A stretch of DNA of 35,689 bases from Rachicladosporium sp. CCFEE 5018 (lineage: Eukaryota; Ascomycota; Dothideomycetes; Cladosporiales; Cladosporiaceae): contig KZ111166.1 of assembly GCA_002077045.2 (NCBI GenBank), positions 211,175 to 246,863 of the forward strand. Direction: 5' to 3'. Under the pieces are notes generated by a model. The model had not been told where the DNA came from and searched no databases. It saw only the letters and a program-made list of their open reading frames with translations. The position numbers were made by a program, and so were the translations under genes. Shown one piece after another: positions 10,335 through 20,392 of the stretch; the stretch's first letter is position 1, and the number at the start of each line of letters is the position of its first letter.

Positions 10335-10739
10335 CTGCGAGGGTATCGAGCTGATGTTAGTGTGGTGATTTGCACGTGAAGGACATGATGTGCTTCACTC
10401 ATGGATTGAATCTTGCCAGGCATCTTGCTATACCTGCGATCGATGTCAATTATCAGCGACTTAGCGTCCTTCGAGCGGAGCGTGTTGATGACGATCTATC
10501 AACGGTAGCTTTGTGGGGAATCATCTCCGTACTTCCATATGCGAGCTTGAGATGTACATCAGCCAAGCTGAGAGTACACACCTTCTGGGTCATTCGGGTA
10601 ATGGCTCAAACTTTCAGCAACGGACTGTTCGTACAGCACTATCACTCACAGCCAGATACAGTCACCTCTTCCAGCGACGACATGTCTCCCTGGACCAGAG
10701 CATCTCAACCGTCGATGAGGCCCCCGTTTCCTGCCCTCT
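10335..10739. other. Region between SET-A and SET-B, about 405 bp
   Basis: Should hold the missing first exon and promoter of SET-A and the terminator of SET-B. On the minus strand a CTAAC branch-like site precedes the CGCAG acceptor at the SET-A edge. No convincing start codon or donor could be joined in the right phase. Confidence 0.4.
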
Positions 10740-12037
10740 TCAGAAGTCAAGTGCCCGCAGAGTGCCTTTGATGCCCTTTCCTTTCTTCAGCCCTCTCATA
10801 CCTCCAGCATGACTAGCCACCTTCTCCAGCTTTGGAATCTCTCCGTCCGGTCCAATAGCCAGTAGCACCTCCCTCATTGCGTACCAGAAGCGACGCATGC
10901 GGTCATCCCCATCGTACTCCATGTACCCAGTCTTGCGAGCCATCTTTTCAGACTTCTGGGTGCATAGCTTGACATTCTCGAGCTCGCGTGGCGAGAGGCA
11001 GCTACGCCCTGCGTCGTCAGCAACGAGAACGATGTTGATAGCCGAACGGGCGTAGCTTGTAATCGTTATGTCCGTGATAATGCCCTCCACTTCCAGAAGC
11101 TTAGCGACAATAAAGAAGTAGAGTGTGTTCCACTGCTGGCGCTCTTCAGGCTTCAGTCTAGCCAGCTCGTTGATCTCCTCCTGCTTCATCCAGAAGCCCT
11201 TGATCATAGGCAGACTCTGGCACAGCCCGGCCGGATCTTCACGGTGGATGAACTCATGTAGGGCACGCAGCATGAAGCGGCGCTTGTCGCTCACGTAGCG
11301 CACCATAGGCGGCGAATCGCAAAGCTCGCAACGACAGTCCATCTCCAGCGCGTCACTGCGCTCCTCTGTAGATAGGTAGTAGACGCGGGAGATGTAGGCG
11401 AAAGTGATCTCTTGATCAGCCTTGATGTTCTCCAGCGCGTAGAGAAGTCTTGTACCGTCGTCATCGTAGTGGAAGGTGGCGTTTGGACGGCAGGAGTGAT
11501 TGAACATGCTCGAGAGATGGTATGCACCTGCACCGTTGATCCCTGTGCGCGAATCTGAGATACTGTGTTTGTTCGAGCGGAACTTATTTTCGACAAGCTC
11601 AGCCAATGCTGCTGGTGAGAGAACGACATCACTAGCGCCTTGATTTGTGTCATCGCGTGGCGTATCCTGATCGTCAGCTTCGCGATGCCGGTCATCTCGC
11701 AATGCATCGAACTCCTTCTTCTTCTCGACAGTGAGCTTTTTGTACGCTGTCATTACATCACGTCTGTCGATGTCGGCTTCGTTCTTGCGGACGATCATGA
11801 TCGGCGTTTCTTCGAGGATACAAGTGCTCACTGAGATGTTTTGTAGTGCGAAAGCACCCAAACCTTTTGCGCCGGCGTACTGAACCTCAAAGAACTTGGT
11901 CCCGAGGGCTGTCTCTGGTCAGTATTCCATTTGCCAGATGATGCAGGCGCTACGCTTTACCAGTCTCCTTCACCGCCTTCTGTACGAGCCCGGCGTTGAG
12001 GTCGCGATCAGGGCTCAGCTTCTTCGCTTTTCGCCAT
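10740..12037 (-). CDS. SET-domain protein B (SMYD/SET5-like), one-base shift just after the start
   Basis: Exon 2 (10740-11908) is fully open. Exon 1 is 11961-12037, with a 52 bp intron (GTAAAG donor, CTGAC branch). The spliced product would be about 414 aa. The SET core has NHSCRPN (about residues 162-168), FAY, and post-SET CRCELC, with a helical C-terminal domain ending in a Lys/Gly-rich tail. No MYND zinc finger is visible. The ATG at 12035-12037 is out of frame by one base because of a run of four T (minus-strand A) at 12028-12031. Removing one gives a basic N-terminus like that of the unit 2 partner. As written, no in-frame ATG precedes the SET core. The predicted role is lysine methyltransferase; the substrate is unknown. 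It shares only about half its residues with its unit 2 partner. Confidence 0.7.
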
Positions 12038-12423
12038 GGTGCCGAGTGTCTGAACCTGAGGAATGTCACGTGTGCAAATGATGCAGCACTCAAATGAGTT
12101 GATGGACGTGGGAAGGAGAAGCAGTGCGCCGGTAAAAAGGTGACGTCCAGATAAAAGTAATGGGGCAAACACCGCTCGGCAGGAACGATGCAGACCGACA
12201 ACCCGTACCTGCCTCCCTTAGTTCTCTTCCACAGTATAAGCGCGTAGCGACAAGTGACTCAGGGCGAACGGCGTTTGACCACGTGTGAAGCTGCTGGCGT
12301 CATGGTTGAAGTGCAATTGCGGCGCAAGTACAAGAAGCGCTGTCTTCGTTCCCGTTGCGTCGATGCAGCCATTCCATGCAGTTCGCTCAAGGGTCTGCAC
12401 TTCACCCGTCGTTTGCACATCGT
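12038..12423. other. Intergenic region, right part of the divergent island
   Basis: 386 bp between the SET-B start and the stop of the acidic-protein gene. Not alignable by eye with unit 2 (30006-30318). Presumed SET-B promoter. No gene seen. Confidence 0.5.
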
Positions 12424-13684
12424 TCACCGTTTGGCAACGCTGCGCGTCCCCGTAGCCGATGGAAGTGTACCAGAAGCCTGCCGCCGCTTTCCGCGAGATG
12501 AACCGGGTGCATGGTCGCTGCCCTCATCCGATGGCGTCTTCCGCTTCCGCGATGTAACCGCACCCGTTTCGCATGCGACCTCTTCGCCCTCGATCGCTGC
12601 CACAGTCTTGAGTGGCGAGCCTGCCGCCATCCCCACCGCACTATCTGGCTGCGAGCTCAAAGTCGCCTCCTCGGGATCTTCCTCCTCTTCCAGCCGTACG
12701 CCCTTGCCAGCAAGCCACTTCGACGCCTGAGAGTCCTCGTTCTCGCCGACCTGGCCAAGCAGCATATCAGCCATACTCCCCGCAGCATCATCAGCAGATC
12801 CTGACAACATCTGCTCGATCATCTTCTCGACCATCGCATCATCAAGCGCGAGCCCAGTCTCCTCAACCAGCCTCTGCTTCATGATGACCTTGAGCGCTGC
12901 AGGATCTAGCCCACCAAGCGGATCATCTTCATCTCCTTCACCCTCTTCCTCATCCTCCCACTCGCCCTCAACACCTTCCTCCTCTACCATAGCATGCACC
13001 TCGGCCTTTCCCTCAGCCGCTGCCTTCATTTCGACAGGCATAGCCTTCTCTTCTATTTTGACTTCCTCCACGTCCCGAAATCGCTCCTTCCAATCCGGCA
13101 GCAAAGCAAAGCTCACCCTCCTCTCTGATATCGGAGGCGTAGGCGGCAGTCGGTCCCCAAAGCGCTTGTAGACCACGTTCTCCAGCGCCTTAGTCCCGTC
13201 AGGCGCAGTCTTCCGCCTCTTCAGACACTTTCCCTCGTTCGCCCTAGGCCCGCCACGCTTCCGCTTCGCTGTGCTTGCTTTCGTCGCGTCGCTCTTGCCT
13301 GCTGCATCTTTCGCAGGCGGCCTTACCTCAGCATCCCAACAAGTGTCATCGCCGTACTCGAGCTCGCCAAAGTACTCGTATATGTCGTAGTCCTCGCCGT
13401 CGTCAATCTCATTATTCGTACCTGCGTAGCCTGGAGAGGGGATTTGGTTCTCGGCGAGTTCGTCCTGCACCTCAGTCAGTCCGAAGTCCTTCGAAGGCAG
13501 GGCCTATTCGATTCTAACGCGGCTGAGGCGTGTGTAACCACGACCTGCAAGTGCCCGAGACGTGGCGCCTTCGCCGCAAGATACGGGATTGAATACGTAC
13601 GGCTATGGCATACTCATCCTCGACGTACAGATAGTCGTCGTCGCCGTAGAAGTAGCCCGAGTCGCCGTAATCCTCATCTGCCAT
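12424..13684 (-). CDS. Acidic, probably nuclear protein of unknown function
   Basis: Exon 1 is 13601-13684 (28 codons) and exon 2 is 12424-13464. The intron of about 136 bp has a GTACGT donor and CTGAC branch; an acceptor 6 bp earlier keeps the frame too. Product about 374 aa. The N-terminus is strikingly acidic and tyrosine-rich (repeated DY, GDDDY, YEYFGE). It is followed by clusters of basic residues that look like nuclear signals (KRKRGG, LKRRK, SRKRK), a conserved SFALLPDWKERFRD segment, a Glu-rich stretch, and a helical segment (KMIEQMLSG) before WLAGKGVRL. I recognise no named domain. Nuclear location is inferred from the basic clusters only. The 5' part is almost identical to unit 2, while the 3' two-thirds diverges progressively toward the SET island. 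Confidence 0.8.
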
Positions 13685-13949
13685 ACTGGGAAATGGGCGT
13701 GAGTTCACCAAGAAACTACCACCGTAGCCGATAATCAAGGACGCTAGAACAGGGTGCTGTTTGCTACAACATACGCGACTGTAACAGGTCGATACGCACT
13801 ATCAGGAAATGTTTGTAGGTAGATGGCTTCGTTGTTAATGTATGGTAGGTGGTGTTGTACGCGTAGATCACGACCCCACTCAAGCTGGAGTTGACGCGCT
13901 GGACCAATCATTGTCCAACCAAGACAATATATCGTACCGGTATACTGAT

Positions 13950-16900
13950 CTATAGTACAAGCACACCCGCAAACAGAGAAGCGAGAAGACCATACCAACC
14001 GGCACCAAATTTCCAAGCACCACTCCCTGTCGGGTCTGCTGCTGCACCCTCCGGGCCAGCTTCCACTCCACTGCCCATGCTCGTGGCAGTAGCAGAAGCA
14101 CCTGTCAGTGGAAGTGTATCCGTACCATCAACCACGATAGCACCTCCAGTGGCAAGCGCACTAATCGTCTCGCCATCGAGCACGGTCTGCTGTCCCTTGG
14201 CCAGAGTGACCGTGGTCCCATTTTCTACAAGGACGATTATCGCTCCAGCGTCGAAAGCCGAGAGTGTTTGACCAGCATGCACAAGGGTGGCGAATGCCAT
14301 GCCAGTCGGCAGCGAAGTAAGCGAGAGTGTTTGCGTGCCATTGACGACAATCGCTGCGCCGTTCGAGAGAGCAGAGATGGTCTCGCCGTGAAAGACAGTC
14401 TTCTGACCCTTGGCCAGTGTGATTGTAGTGCCGTCCTCGACCAAGATCATCGAACCGCCGGCATCGAGTGCAGTGAGTGTCTGACCGTCCTGTACGAGCG
14501 TGGTCAGACCGGTAGCAGCGGTAATGTGCGCACCGGGATTTGCGATTGTTTCGCCCACGAACGCAACAGTAGCATCAGCAGGAACCGTTGTCGCTCTCCC
14601 ACCTTCTTGTAAAATGACCAAGTTACCCTGACGAATCGCAGTGATAGTATGTCCGTCTTGTGTGAAGATTGCGGTACCCGCACTGGCTGTCGCAGGGCCG
14701 AGGTGGACTGTCGTCCCGTCTACGACGACATCACCCGAGTCATCGACAATGACTGCTTGGCCTGCAACAGTTCCTATGTCGCCTGCTGCGAGAGTGATGC
14801 TTTGGCCCTCTGCCTGCAGGACCACGGCAGAGCCTTCATGAATGGCGGTGATGATCCGACCGCCGGCGGTAAAGACCTTCGTTGGAGTGGCGGTAAGGCT
14901 CAACGTGCTACCGCCGACTATGACAGCGCCGCCTGTCCCCGGATTGCTCACGACTTGGCCGCCAATCGTCGCAACGCCGTTTGCAGGGATCGTCGTGGCT
15001 TGTTCATTGCTCTCCAGCACAAGTACGTCACCTTGAGCAACCGCGGTGATCGTCTGTCCACCTGCCGTGAACACGCCTTGACTTGGTGCTGCCTGACTGG
15101 CGCTCAGCTGCAACGCACTGCCGTCGATGACCACAACGCCTCCAGTCCGCGGTACATTGACAACTTGACCAGCGGTCGTAGCTGTAGCACCTATTGCCAC
15201 CGTGACCTCAGTACCGCCGTTATTGAAAACCACAGAGCCCCCCTGGGCGACAGCAGTGATCGTCTGGCCGCCAGCGGTAAGTACAGCAGAAGCTAGACCA
15301 CTGCCTGCATTCGCAGGGCTAGACGTGCCTACATTGGCGAATGTAGCGCTGCCAACCACAAGTCCGCCGTTGTCGGAAGCCAGCGAAATGGTCTGCGAGC
15401 CAAGTGTTGCCGGCTGACCCGGCACGACAGTGACGGTGGACCCACCTTGCGCAACGACAACCGCACTTCCGCTGCCTAAGACTGTGAGCGTCTGTCCGCC
15501 TGCAACGATTACGATCGAGGTTCGATCGGGCGCAGCTGGCAGAATCTGCGTTGACGAGCCAACGACGACTGCGCCACCGCTCTGCCGCACACTGAAAGTC
15601 TGGCCACCGACTGTAGCTATACCTCCGTTGGCGATAGTAGTAGCGCTGCGGCCGATACCGACTGCAACACCACCGCCGCTGACTTGGGATAAGGTTGCAG
15701 ACCCACCGGTGGGAACAGCTATCACTACTGCGGACCCTTGAGCGGAATCGCTGTTCCCGGTCGACCCAATGCCGACAATAGGCGTAGTTCCGGCTAGTCT
15801 CGAGCTCGCTGCTTGCTGTGCAGAAGAGAGCGCGGATTCGAGAATAGATAACGCATTGGTGGTGGGCGCGTTGATGATCGCTAGGCTCTGAGTTGGTTGT
15901 GGCGAGTTGCTGACGGACGGCTGATTGCTAGCTTGCGGATTACTTCCGAGCTGAGTCGTGCCAGAATTTCCGCTGCCAGGGTCATCGCTCACAGGCCTAA
16001 TGGTCTCCCGGTCGCTGCTACCAGGATCTCCAACTGCAGGCTGACTGTTCACAGGCTGACTGACGGCTGGCTGACTTGACCCCTGGCCCTTCTGAGCCGT
16101 ACTCTGCGACGCAGTCGACTTGATCGAGGGATCGGGAGGATCGCCGGCAATCGCGGTGGTCGGTCCAGCAATCGTCGTGAGAGGCGCGGCTGGCGAGTCC
16201 GGCGTCGATGCAGGCGCGGCAGGAGTCGACGTATGTAATCCTGGACAAGTCATACACACACCGGTCACCGTAGTTACGGTTTTGAGCGCAATCTCGACCG
16301 ACGTCTCCGGTTTGCAACTTTTACACACACCGACTACCGCAGATGCTGGCGTGAGGGGAATCGGCGGATCGTATGCGCCATTCACACCACCGATGCATGA
16401 CGCCCATGCCGGGTCAATAGCCCTGACCTGATCCGGGATGGCAAGAATAGGCTCGTAGGGCGCGATGCGAGGACATTGCCACGTGGCATACAGGTCAGAA
16501 GAGACGTGCCTGTCCTTCTGCGGCCCAAGCGTGTCCCAGCTTGCATACGCGCAGCGCGGCTGACTCATGTAGATAGACTCCGGCGTCGGAGTGACGTAAA
16601 GATCTGTGTAATTGAACGGTGCAGTCTGGAGAAGCGCATTGTTGTGTTTGGTCGCATCGTTGTCGTAGTTATCCCACACGCTGGCGTAGAGCGAGGAAAG
16701 CTCCGCAGGATCTGTGAGAGCTACGACCTCATTGATGTAAGTCGGCCCAATCGCAGAACAGCTGTCGCGTGCATAGAGGGAATCGAAGCTGATGTACACT
16801 GTTGGCGAGGTGAAAACGTAGCCGAAGGCTAACGCGGTGACTGGACCGGTCCCGTTAACAGGTGCTGTTATGTATGCGTCGTCCGAAGCCTGCGTTGTTG

Positions 16901-17797
16901 AGCCGGGTGGCCAGTACAGTAGTCGGACAGTGCCTGATACGCTGAGTTAGCTTCCGCGCGCATGCAAGTGTTCCGCGCATCCCACGATGCCCATCAGGAC
17001 AATCCGTGATGAACACATGGCAGAGAACGTGACGCTCAGCTTCGCGGCAAGATGCAACACAGTACAGTCGTGAAGATGATGCCACCACTCTTCACCGGTA
17101 CCATGGTAGTGAGGTACAGGTACTGAAACTGCGGAAGTATCTGTGTGGAACCAAGTAAACGATCGGCGACTTACCGGCCTGGAGCTGGCACGACTGAGTC
17201 ACACATCCAAGAGAGCACCCTGGCGCCAGCGGACTTGTCGAAGGCCAGCTGTAGGACATATACTCCGATCCGTTGGCAGATGTCCACACGGTCTGGCCTC
17301 CAACAACGCCATCGCCTTCACCCTCGTAGCTGGATTGCGCATCCACGTAAGAAGATATCAGACCATCGCAGAAGTTGCCAGTAATACTCGCTTGCGTACA
17401 CATCGGAGTTGGCGACCAAACTTTGCTCTCATACACACCAACGACTGAATCGTAAGATGATATTAGTCCAAGACAGGGCTCCACGGTGATTTCGTCCACG
17501 GTGTCGCAGCCTTCTGGCCAGATGAAAGTGAATCCTCCAAGGCTGACTTGATAAGAGGCCCAGGTTTCCCAGCTAGACTGACATGGAGCCACTTGCGATG
17601 GAAGGATGCACGGTGGTGGTGTGATAGTAGTCACGGTGTCGAACAGGGTGAACGTATTCGTCTCTGTGGCTGTCGGGACGAAGCTATCAATAGTCACGAT
17701 GACCAGTGTGGTAATCACCGTTTGGGTGAAGATGCCTAGGAGAAAAAGTCAGCCAGCTAGACATCACTCACGTCAGACACCAAGAAACAGACACACC
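13950..17797 (-). CDS. Giant repeat-rich GPI-anchored surface protein, 5' end cut by the gap
   Basis: Exons on the minus strand: about 17781-17797 (partial, inferred), 17175-17735 and 13950-16933; at least 1,186 aa are visible. The first residues (VCLFLGIFTQ) look like the end of a signal peptide. Splicing across a 241 bp intron (16934-17174, GTAAGT donor, CTAAC branch) joins QLQAG to TVRLLYWPPG. The N-terminal half has paired Cys. A Ser/Pro/Gln/Asn-rich stalk follows. Then come about eight imperfect 55-75-residue repeats built on (T/V)AGGQTITA....VVL....TTI....ATIGGQ....GG.VVV.G, suggesting stacked beta-strands. The end is a Gly/Ser linker and a hydrophobic tail (YGLLASLFAGVLVL) typical of a GPI signal. 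Likely a cell-wall or adhesin-like protein; function not established. An upstream start lies in the gap. Confidence 0.82.
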
Positions 17798-17897
17798 NNN
17801 NNNNNNNNNNNNNNNNNNNNNNNNNNNNNNNNNNNNNNNNNNNNNNNNNNNNNNNNNNNNNNNNNNNNNNNNNNNNNNNNNNNNNNNNNNNNNNNNN
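17798..17897. other. Assembly gap, 100 Ns
   Basis: Exactly 100 consecutive Ns, the usual placeholder for a scaffold gap of unknown length. On the minus strand it separates the 3' end of the unit 2 secreted-protein gene from the 5' end of the unit 1 giant surface-protein gene. It therefore hides at least a stop codon, one gene's terminator, and the other gene's start codon and promoter. Any open frame running through it is meaningless. Confidence 0.99.
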
Positions 17898-18499
17898 TTA
17901 CCCTTGTTTGGGCTTGTGATCACCGCTGGCGCTCCATACCAAGCGGAGCAAGGATCGTGGTCTCGCACAGTATACTGAATCACATGTCAGTCATCGTCCC
18001 GGCGAAGCATGACGAGTGATCGACTCACCGCAGTGTGCGCAATCTTCTGCCAAATGCACACTGTGTCGCCTGGTCCGCCGTTACATTCGTAAGAGTTCCC
18101 GGTGGTCCAGCTCTCCTCGACGCCGAATCCGCCGTCGATCCATCCCAGAATGTCACGGCCAAGGGTGAAGCCGACCGTGAACGACTTTGAGTTCTGCTGG
18201 CCGACGGTGCAGCCGTTCTCCTGGTCGCAGGTGATGGTTTCCTGTGCTCCGAGTCAGTTGACGCCAGCGTAGTCTCGATTCTCGCAAGGACGTACGCTGA
18301 GCTGCTTGTGCAGATAATTTTGGTGAGGATTGCCGTCTCCGACAAGTTCAGTTCTTGCGTAGCAGTTCGACCACTGGCGTGCTTCGAGGCTTGTCGTATT
18401 GCCGTTCACGTCGAGCGCGGCGGAGGCTGGTCGGGCTAAGGTATGGCCGACCACGGTCAACATCATCGTAGAGCCGAGCATAGAACGCAAAGATGGCAT
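17898..18499 (-). CDS. Secreted Cys-containing protein, intact frame, 3' end lost in the gap
   Basis: Exons 18296-18499, 18029-18241 and 17898-17974 (runs into the Ns). Two 54 bp introns have GTACGT and GTGAGT donors. The N-terminus has a hydrophobic core (MLGSTMMLTVVG) and an A-x-A-like site (RPASA) expected of a signal peptide, then LEAR, a possible propeptide cleavage point. The mature part contains TCDQENGCTVGQQNSKSF, a Gly/Trp-rich segment, GDTVCIW and AHTAYTV, with at least six Cys. The pattern resembles a common family of small secreted ascomycete proteins without an assigned role; I do not give it a name. The last readable residues are ITSPNKG. On paper its 3' neighbour across the gap is the unit 1 giant surface protein, on the same strand. 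Confidence 0.75.
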
Positions 18500-19179
18500 G
18501 TTCGCGGTATGGTGAGGAGGTTGCTAGAGTGACTGACTTCTGGTCTGGTCTCTGTGTGTTGTGTTCCGCTTTCTGGGTGAGTTCGCTTTCTTGGTCGACA
18601 TGGTCCCTCTATATACCATCTCTCGTACAGCGTCATACACTACACTGCCCTCGATGCTCGCACTGCCTTTGCGCCTCGCCCGCCTTTCTGCATCATGCTA
18701 CTCCTCCTGCTTGCACTGCCCTTTCTCTGCTGTGATTCCGTCAGTGAGCGACATCACTCTGGGCCCAAGGTTGCCTCAGAAAAGGCCAGGCTACACGGCG
18801 ACCGCAAAGCGGTGCACACTCCCCAGATTTCCAGGTCTACGAGGCTCGTTGGCGATTGCTGCTATTCCTGGCAAAGGTCTCGAGTAACGCTGCATATCGA
18901 GGTAGGCCACATATTCTGCGGGTAGAAGGATAACCGACTCGAGGGTGGAATCGCACAAGGCTGAAACTCTATCTCGGCGTCAGAGGTCTATATATACTCA
19001 TGAGGGCGTAAAAGGCTGTACGCTTTTAGCTCACCATGTAAGTCACCTCGTCACGTTGATACGCTGCATCTGACTCCTCGTAGGTGATGTGGTGGCGCAG
19101 GCGATCCCGGTCGTCAGGAAACAGCGGAAGAACTTTGTGCAATGTTACACAATGTTCACAGCGACTGCCATTTGATCGT
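18500..19179. other. Intergenic region, 680 bp
   Basis: Same content as 602-1282: one minus-strand and one plus-strand TATA-like motif and the GTAAGT...TAG intron-like block. The short spliced frame possible in unit 1 meets TGA at its second codon here. Confidence 0.6.
18609..18617 (-). promoter_or_regulatory. TATA-like box for the secreted-protein gene (unit 2)
   Basis: A minus-strand TATATAG motif about 110 bp upstream of the ATG at 18499, at the same distance as in unit 1. Confidence 0.45.
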
Positions 19180-20285
19180 TTACTCAGCCGTCGTCTCGGT
19201 CGCGTTCAGTGGCCCGAACTCCCACCCCAGGCTCTCGTCACTCAGCCTCTCCAGCGTCCTCGGATCCATGCCCCACTCATTCACCCGAGCTGCATACCTC
19301 GTGTCCTCCACAGTAGCGAAACGATCCGCAGCCTCGCGCAAAGCCTCCTGCACGCTCAGCGAAGCAGGGAACTTCCTCACTTGTTGCCGCTGGACTATGA
19401 TCTTTAGTGTGGGAAGATTGGAAAGCGGCAGCGGCAAAGAAGGACGGAGTGCGCGGACCAAGCTATACGCTTGTTGAGACTGCTGACTTGGTACAGGGTG
19501 CATGTTCGACGTAGTGAGTATCACTGGGCTATCAAGCCGTAGACTCGCGGTCTTCAGTGCAGCAGTGAGTTGGGCGTAGGTCGCTGCAGCTCCGGGTGGA
19601 GGGGACGAGTTGGTTGTGCGCGCGAAGGTGACGTCTTCCTCCGTCGCGCGAGCCTGCCAGTAGAATGACGATGCTGGGGTCAAGGCTATGAATGCTAGCC
19701 GACGGTTCTGCGACGCATGGACGGTGTGCAGCAGGTAGGCGGGAAGCTCGCGCAGTGTGGCGATCGTGGATGCCAGGGCTTGAGGGCGGAAGACGTGGAC
19801 GTGATTAAGAGCCGAAGCGACGATGTCATTGCGCTCGGTATCGTCAAGAGCGTCTGATACGCCCTTGAGACCTGCGTAGAGCTGTCTTGCAAGTTGGCTA
19901 GCGGAGAACGTGCCGTCGAGATCGAACATCGCCACGCAGGCTTGAGATCCCCCGTAAGAGCTCGGTAGTACGGCACGGGCGACGAGACGGAGTAGCAGTT
20001 CACTCATTCCATCACCAGGTGCTGGAGAGTTGATCTCGAGCACTGGGTGGGAAGCGGTAGACTTCGTAGCTTGTGGCAGTGTGTCTTGCACAACACCCAC
20101 CATTCGATCGAGCGATGGTGAGTTGAACACGACATCGTCGTTCTTCGTCTGTGTTCGTAATTCGCGTAGCAGCTGTAGGCAGTATTAGCATATGTAGCAA
20201 GAGGTTGTAGTATGAATGGACTTACTTCGTCAAGCCCCATCTCCTCCACCTCCGCAAGTAGGTTCTTCCCCAGAACATCAGCCAT
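19180..20285 (-). CDS. Rad51-like / XRCC2-like recombination protein (unit 2)
   Basis: Exons 20226-20285 and 19180-20172, with a 53 bp intron whose donor is the stronger GTAAGT; about 350 aa. A second ATG lies immediately upstream (20286-20288). About 7% of residues differ from unit 1, scattered and mostly conservative. HVFRPQ and SSFYWQ are kept. The P-loop region reads GDGMSE, so both copies independently lack the Walker A Lys. This argues that the degenerate site is ancestral and not a sequencing error. Confidence 0.65.
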
Positions 20286-20392
20286 CATCTCCGACTAAAG
20301 ATCGTCCCATCACCTCATCATCCTTCACTCATAATCCCTGGGCGTGCGAACGGCACCAGCGTCGCCGCAGGCACGTTGCTGGTGGCGAATCG
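20286..20392. promoter_or_regulatory. Shared divergent promoter, XRCC2-like / SOM1 (unit 2)
   Basis: 107 bp between divergent start codons, same length as in unit 1. In this unit the frame upstream of SOM1 happens to stay open for about 59 codons, but it is closed in unit 1, so it is not used. Confidence 0.5.

Larger units (their letters stand above)
1..17797. repeat. Unit 1 of a two-copy 17.8 kb segment
   Basis: This 17,797 bp block matches 17898-35689 along its whole length, with the same ten genes in the same order and strand. The offset between homologous points drifts only between about +17.83 and +18.02 kb, so indels are small. Similarity is high everywhere except about 8.9-13.2 kb. 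The first 100 bases equal the first 100 bases of unit 2 (first mismatch at position 101). The last 375 bases (17423-17797) equal the last 375 of unit 2. Both ends fall inside or beside genes, so they are not natural gene boundaries. Confidence 0.97.

Noticed and set aside
9247..12037. Possibility that the SET genes differ because each unit kept different members of a larger array
   Set aside because: Shared tail motifs pair A with A and B with B at the same positions, so divergence of corresponding genes is simpler than reciprocal loss. A tree would be needed to exclude it fully.
14268..16832. Long plus-strand open frames antisense to the giant surface protein (and the same at 32160-34724)
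   Set aside because: They are mirror frames of a Gly/Thr/Val-rich, GC-rich coding region. They have no introns, signal or domain, and the sense strand explains the sequence fully.
17092..17174. Continuation of the giant-protein exon past GTAAGT
   Set aside because: The extension differs by one-base indels between copies and ends in stops. Splicing at GTAAGT gives the conserved junction.
17768..17983. Open frame running through the Ns
   Set aside because: The gap has unknown length and content. Only the part right of 17898 is real, and it is exon 3 of the secreted-protein gene.
20216..20392. N-terminal extension of SOM1 in unit 2
   Set aside because: An upstream ATG is in frame, but the extension is not open in unit 1, overlaps the divergent gene's first exon and intron, and exceeds the usual Som1 length.
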